This document shows, one piece after another, positions 62,433 through 64,000 of a stretch of 64,000 nt of DNA. Under the pieces are notes generated by a model. That model saw only the letters and a program-made list of their open reading frames with translations. It was not told the DNA's origin and did no database searches. Source of the stretch: Tragulus kanchil (taxonomy: Eukaryota; Chordata; Mammalia; Artiodactyla; Tragulidae); assembly GCA_022376925.1 (NCBI GenBank), contig JAIOJX010000031.1:136108854-136172853 (forward strand), in the 5' to 3' direction. Both the position numbers and the translations under genes were made by a program. Every line of letters starts with the position of its first letter. Position 1 is the first letter of the stretch.

Positions 62433-63516
62433 GTACGTGTGAGGTGGCTCCTTGTTGTCCACTGTTCACCTCCATGGAGAACAGTTTTGCACGTTAGGGC
62501 TGAGTGCACGAGCCTGTTCACAGGGGGGCAGGCCTAGAAGGAGAAGCTGGCCACCCTCTGATCCCTGCTGTCTGCCCCACCATAGTCGCCTGCAGTCCTT
62601 AGCTCGTTCAGTCTGTGTGAACCTGGATAATCTTGCCGCCTTGGTTTCCCTCCAGAGTGGCACCAGCCGGCCCAACAGGGAGGAGTCACGGGGCTCTGGA
62701 GGGGGCCCGTCTTCCGACATCATCAGCCTTTCAGTACATACGTGTCTCTCCTCTGCCAGGCACTGTGCCAGGTGCTGGGGAGACCGTGGGGAACCAAACT
62801 CGTTTGGCCTCTGCTTAGACGTCAGTGCTGGATCTGACTGGCATGAATAGCGCATAAATACATGTCAGATCATACGCTTTCGGTTTCCCTTCTGAATGAG
62901 GACAAAGTCTTACCGAAGGGAGCTGCAGGAACTCTGACCTGGGGCTGGGAGGGCAGGCAGGTTTCTCCAAAGGAAGGCTGAGCAGATAGCGATATGGAGG
63001 CTGCATAGGTGTGAACTCAGGGAGGCAAGGGAGGGACGGATTCGGAGCGGAAGGTCCGCCGAGGCAGAGGCCTTGAGCTGAGGGAGGCTGCGTGCTTGGA
63101 AACGTAGTGTCATGGGGGGTAGTGCACATGGTGAGGGTTACCAGCAGTGTGCCTGAGTGTGCCACTCAGGTGGGGCCTGAATCCTTGAAGTGTCCTCAGA
63201 GCCGTGGGAGCCACTAGAGGATCTGAAGCAGACAGAGGGTCATAGTTAGATTTAGACTCATTATGCTTAAGCTTCAACTGTGGCGGGAGGGGCCATAGTA
63301 GGTGTGACTGTTTAGGAGGCAAGAGAAGGGGCACCTTGGGCTGGGCGTCAACCATGGATGAGGTGAAGGGAGGCAGGTGTCAAGGGCTCCATCGCAGAAG
63401 AGGCTGAAGCCAGGATCTGAGGAACCTGCAGTTTGTCTTCCCTTCCACCCCCGCCCCATGCCCAGTTGGAGCTGGGTGCCATCCGCTCACTTTGCGTGAC
63501 CCTTCCTTTTTCACAC

Positions 63517-63529
63517 CGATGGCATTTCT
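63517..63529 (+). pseudogene. GPT2: Stub of GPT2 exon 4 (last 13 bases) with donor site
   Basis: 'cgatggcatttct' plus the GTACGT donor reappears without an acceptor or the rest of the exon. It is a by-product of duplication O starting inside exon 4. It cannot be an exon by itself. Confidence 0.9.
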
Positions 63530-64000
63530 GTACGTGTGAGGTGGCTCCTTGTTGTCCACTGTTCACCTCCATGGAGAACAGTTTTGCACGTTAGGGCTGA
63601 GTGCACGAGCCTGTTCACAGGGGGGCAGGCCTAGAAGGAGAAGCTGGCCACCCTCTGATCCCTGCTGTCTGCCCCACCATAGTCGCCTGCAGTCCTTAGC
63701 TCGTTCAGTCTGTGTGAACCTGGATAATCTTGCCGCCTTGGTTTCCCTCCAGAGTGGCACCAGCCGGCCCAACAGGGAGGAGTCACGGGGCTCTGGAGGG
63801 GGCCCGTCTTCCGACATCATCAGCCTTTCAGTACATACGTGTCTCTCCTCTGCCAGGCACTGTGCCAGGTGCTGGGGAGACCGTGGGGAACCAAACTCGT
63901 TTGGCCTCTGCTTAGACGTCAGTGCTGGATCTGACTGGCATGAATAGCGCATAAATACATGTCAGATCATACGCTTTCGGTTTCCCTTCTGAATGAGGAC
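63530..64000 (+). other. GPT2: GPT2 intron 4 (repeated start)
   Basis: Repeat of 62433-62903, noncoding. The next GPT2 exon is beyond the window end. Confidence 0.85.

Larger units (their letters stand above)
60571..62717. repeat. Tandem duplication N containing GPT2 exon 4 (offset 1070)
   Basis: Copy 1 is 60571-61643 and copy 2 is 61644-62717. Copy 2 lacks one 'ctg' near its start (60591 versus 61664) and has a G in place of T at 61715. Copy 1 is compressed just before its end ('gggctctgagggccgtc' versus the longer G-rich form at 62690-62712). The interior is identical. Confidence 0.96.
62420..64000. repeat. Tandem duplication O, running off the window (offset 1097)
   Basis: Copy 1 is 62420-63516 and copy 2 is 63517 to at least 64000, identical over the 484 bases visible. 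Copy 1 overlaps copy 2 of duplication N, giving three copies of 61350-61643, 62420-62717 and 63517-63814. Confidence 0.95.

Overview
This is vertebrate nuclear DNA from a ruminant artiodactyl. It carries BovB LINE sequence with a recognisable reverse transcriptase and 3' end, Bov-tA SINEs, an L1 of artiodactyl type, several tRNA-Glu-derived SINEs and old MIR and L1 remnants. The one gene recognised is the 5' part of GPT2 (mitochondrial alanine aminotransferase 2), on the + strand, beginning inside a CpG island near 43.6 kb. A nonstandard, CpG-rich tRNA-derived SINE is common (about nine independent insertions). It does not look like the usual cattle or sheep families, so a less-studied ruminant lineage (chevrotains, for example) is possible, but that is inference.

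Layout. 1-42.98 kb is intergenic: SINEs, an L1 (about 7.37-12.33 kb) interrupted at its 3' side by LTR-like sequence, further LTR-like elements, BovB (30.49-32.66 kb on +, 38.24-38.72 kb on -), and old L1, MIR and MER5A remnants. 42.98-43.96 kb is the GPT2 CpG island and promoter, with two ZNF143-like motifs. The first coding exon is 43619-43861, coding exon 2 is 52680-52769, coding exon 3 is 54894-55002 (repeated at 55982-56090), and coding exon 4 is 61229-61362 (repeated at 62299-62432, with a 13-base stub of its 3' end at 63517-63529). Together these encode about the first 192 residues of an enzyme of roughly 520. The PLP-lysine region and C-terminal half lie beyond the window.

The dominant structural signal is a series of 15 direct tandem duplications of nearly uniform length (offsets 1031-1262 bases, most 1070-1110). 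They occur irrespective of content: inside the L1, inside BovB, across SINEs, in intergenic DNA, and across GPT2 exons 3 and 4. Copies are almost identical, and the differences crowd towards the junctions. Several duplications are chained, so that short stretches occur three times. This is best read as contig ends with unmerged overlaps of about 1.1 kb placed end to end by an assembler or scaffolder, not as biology. Collapsing them would shorten the window from 64 kb to about 48 kb and restore a normal single-copy GPT2 exon order. No CRISPR array, bacterial gene, RNA gene or novel gene system was found.
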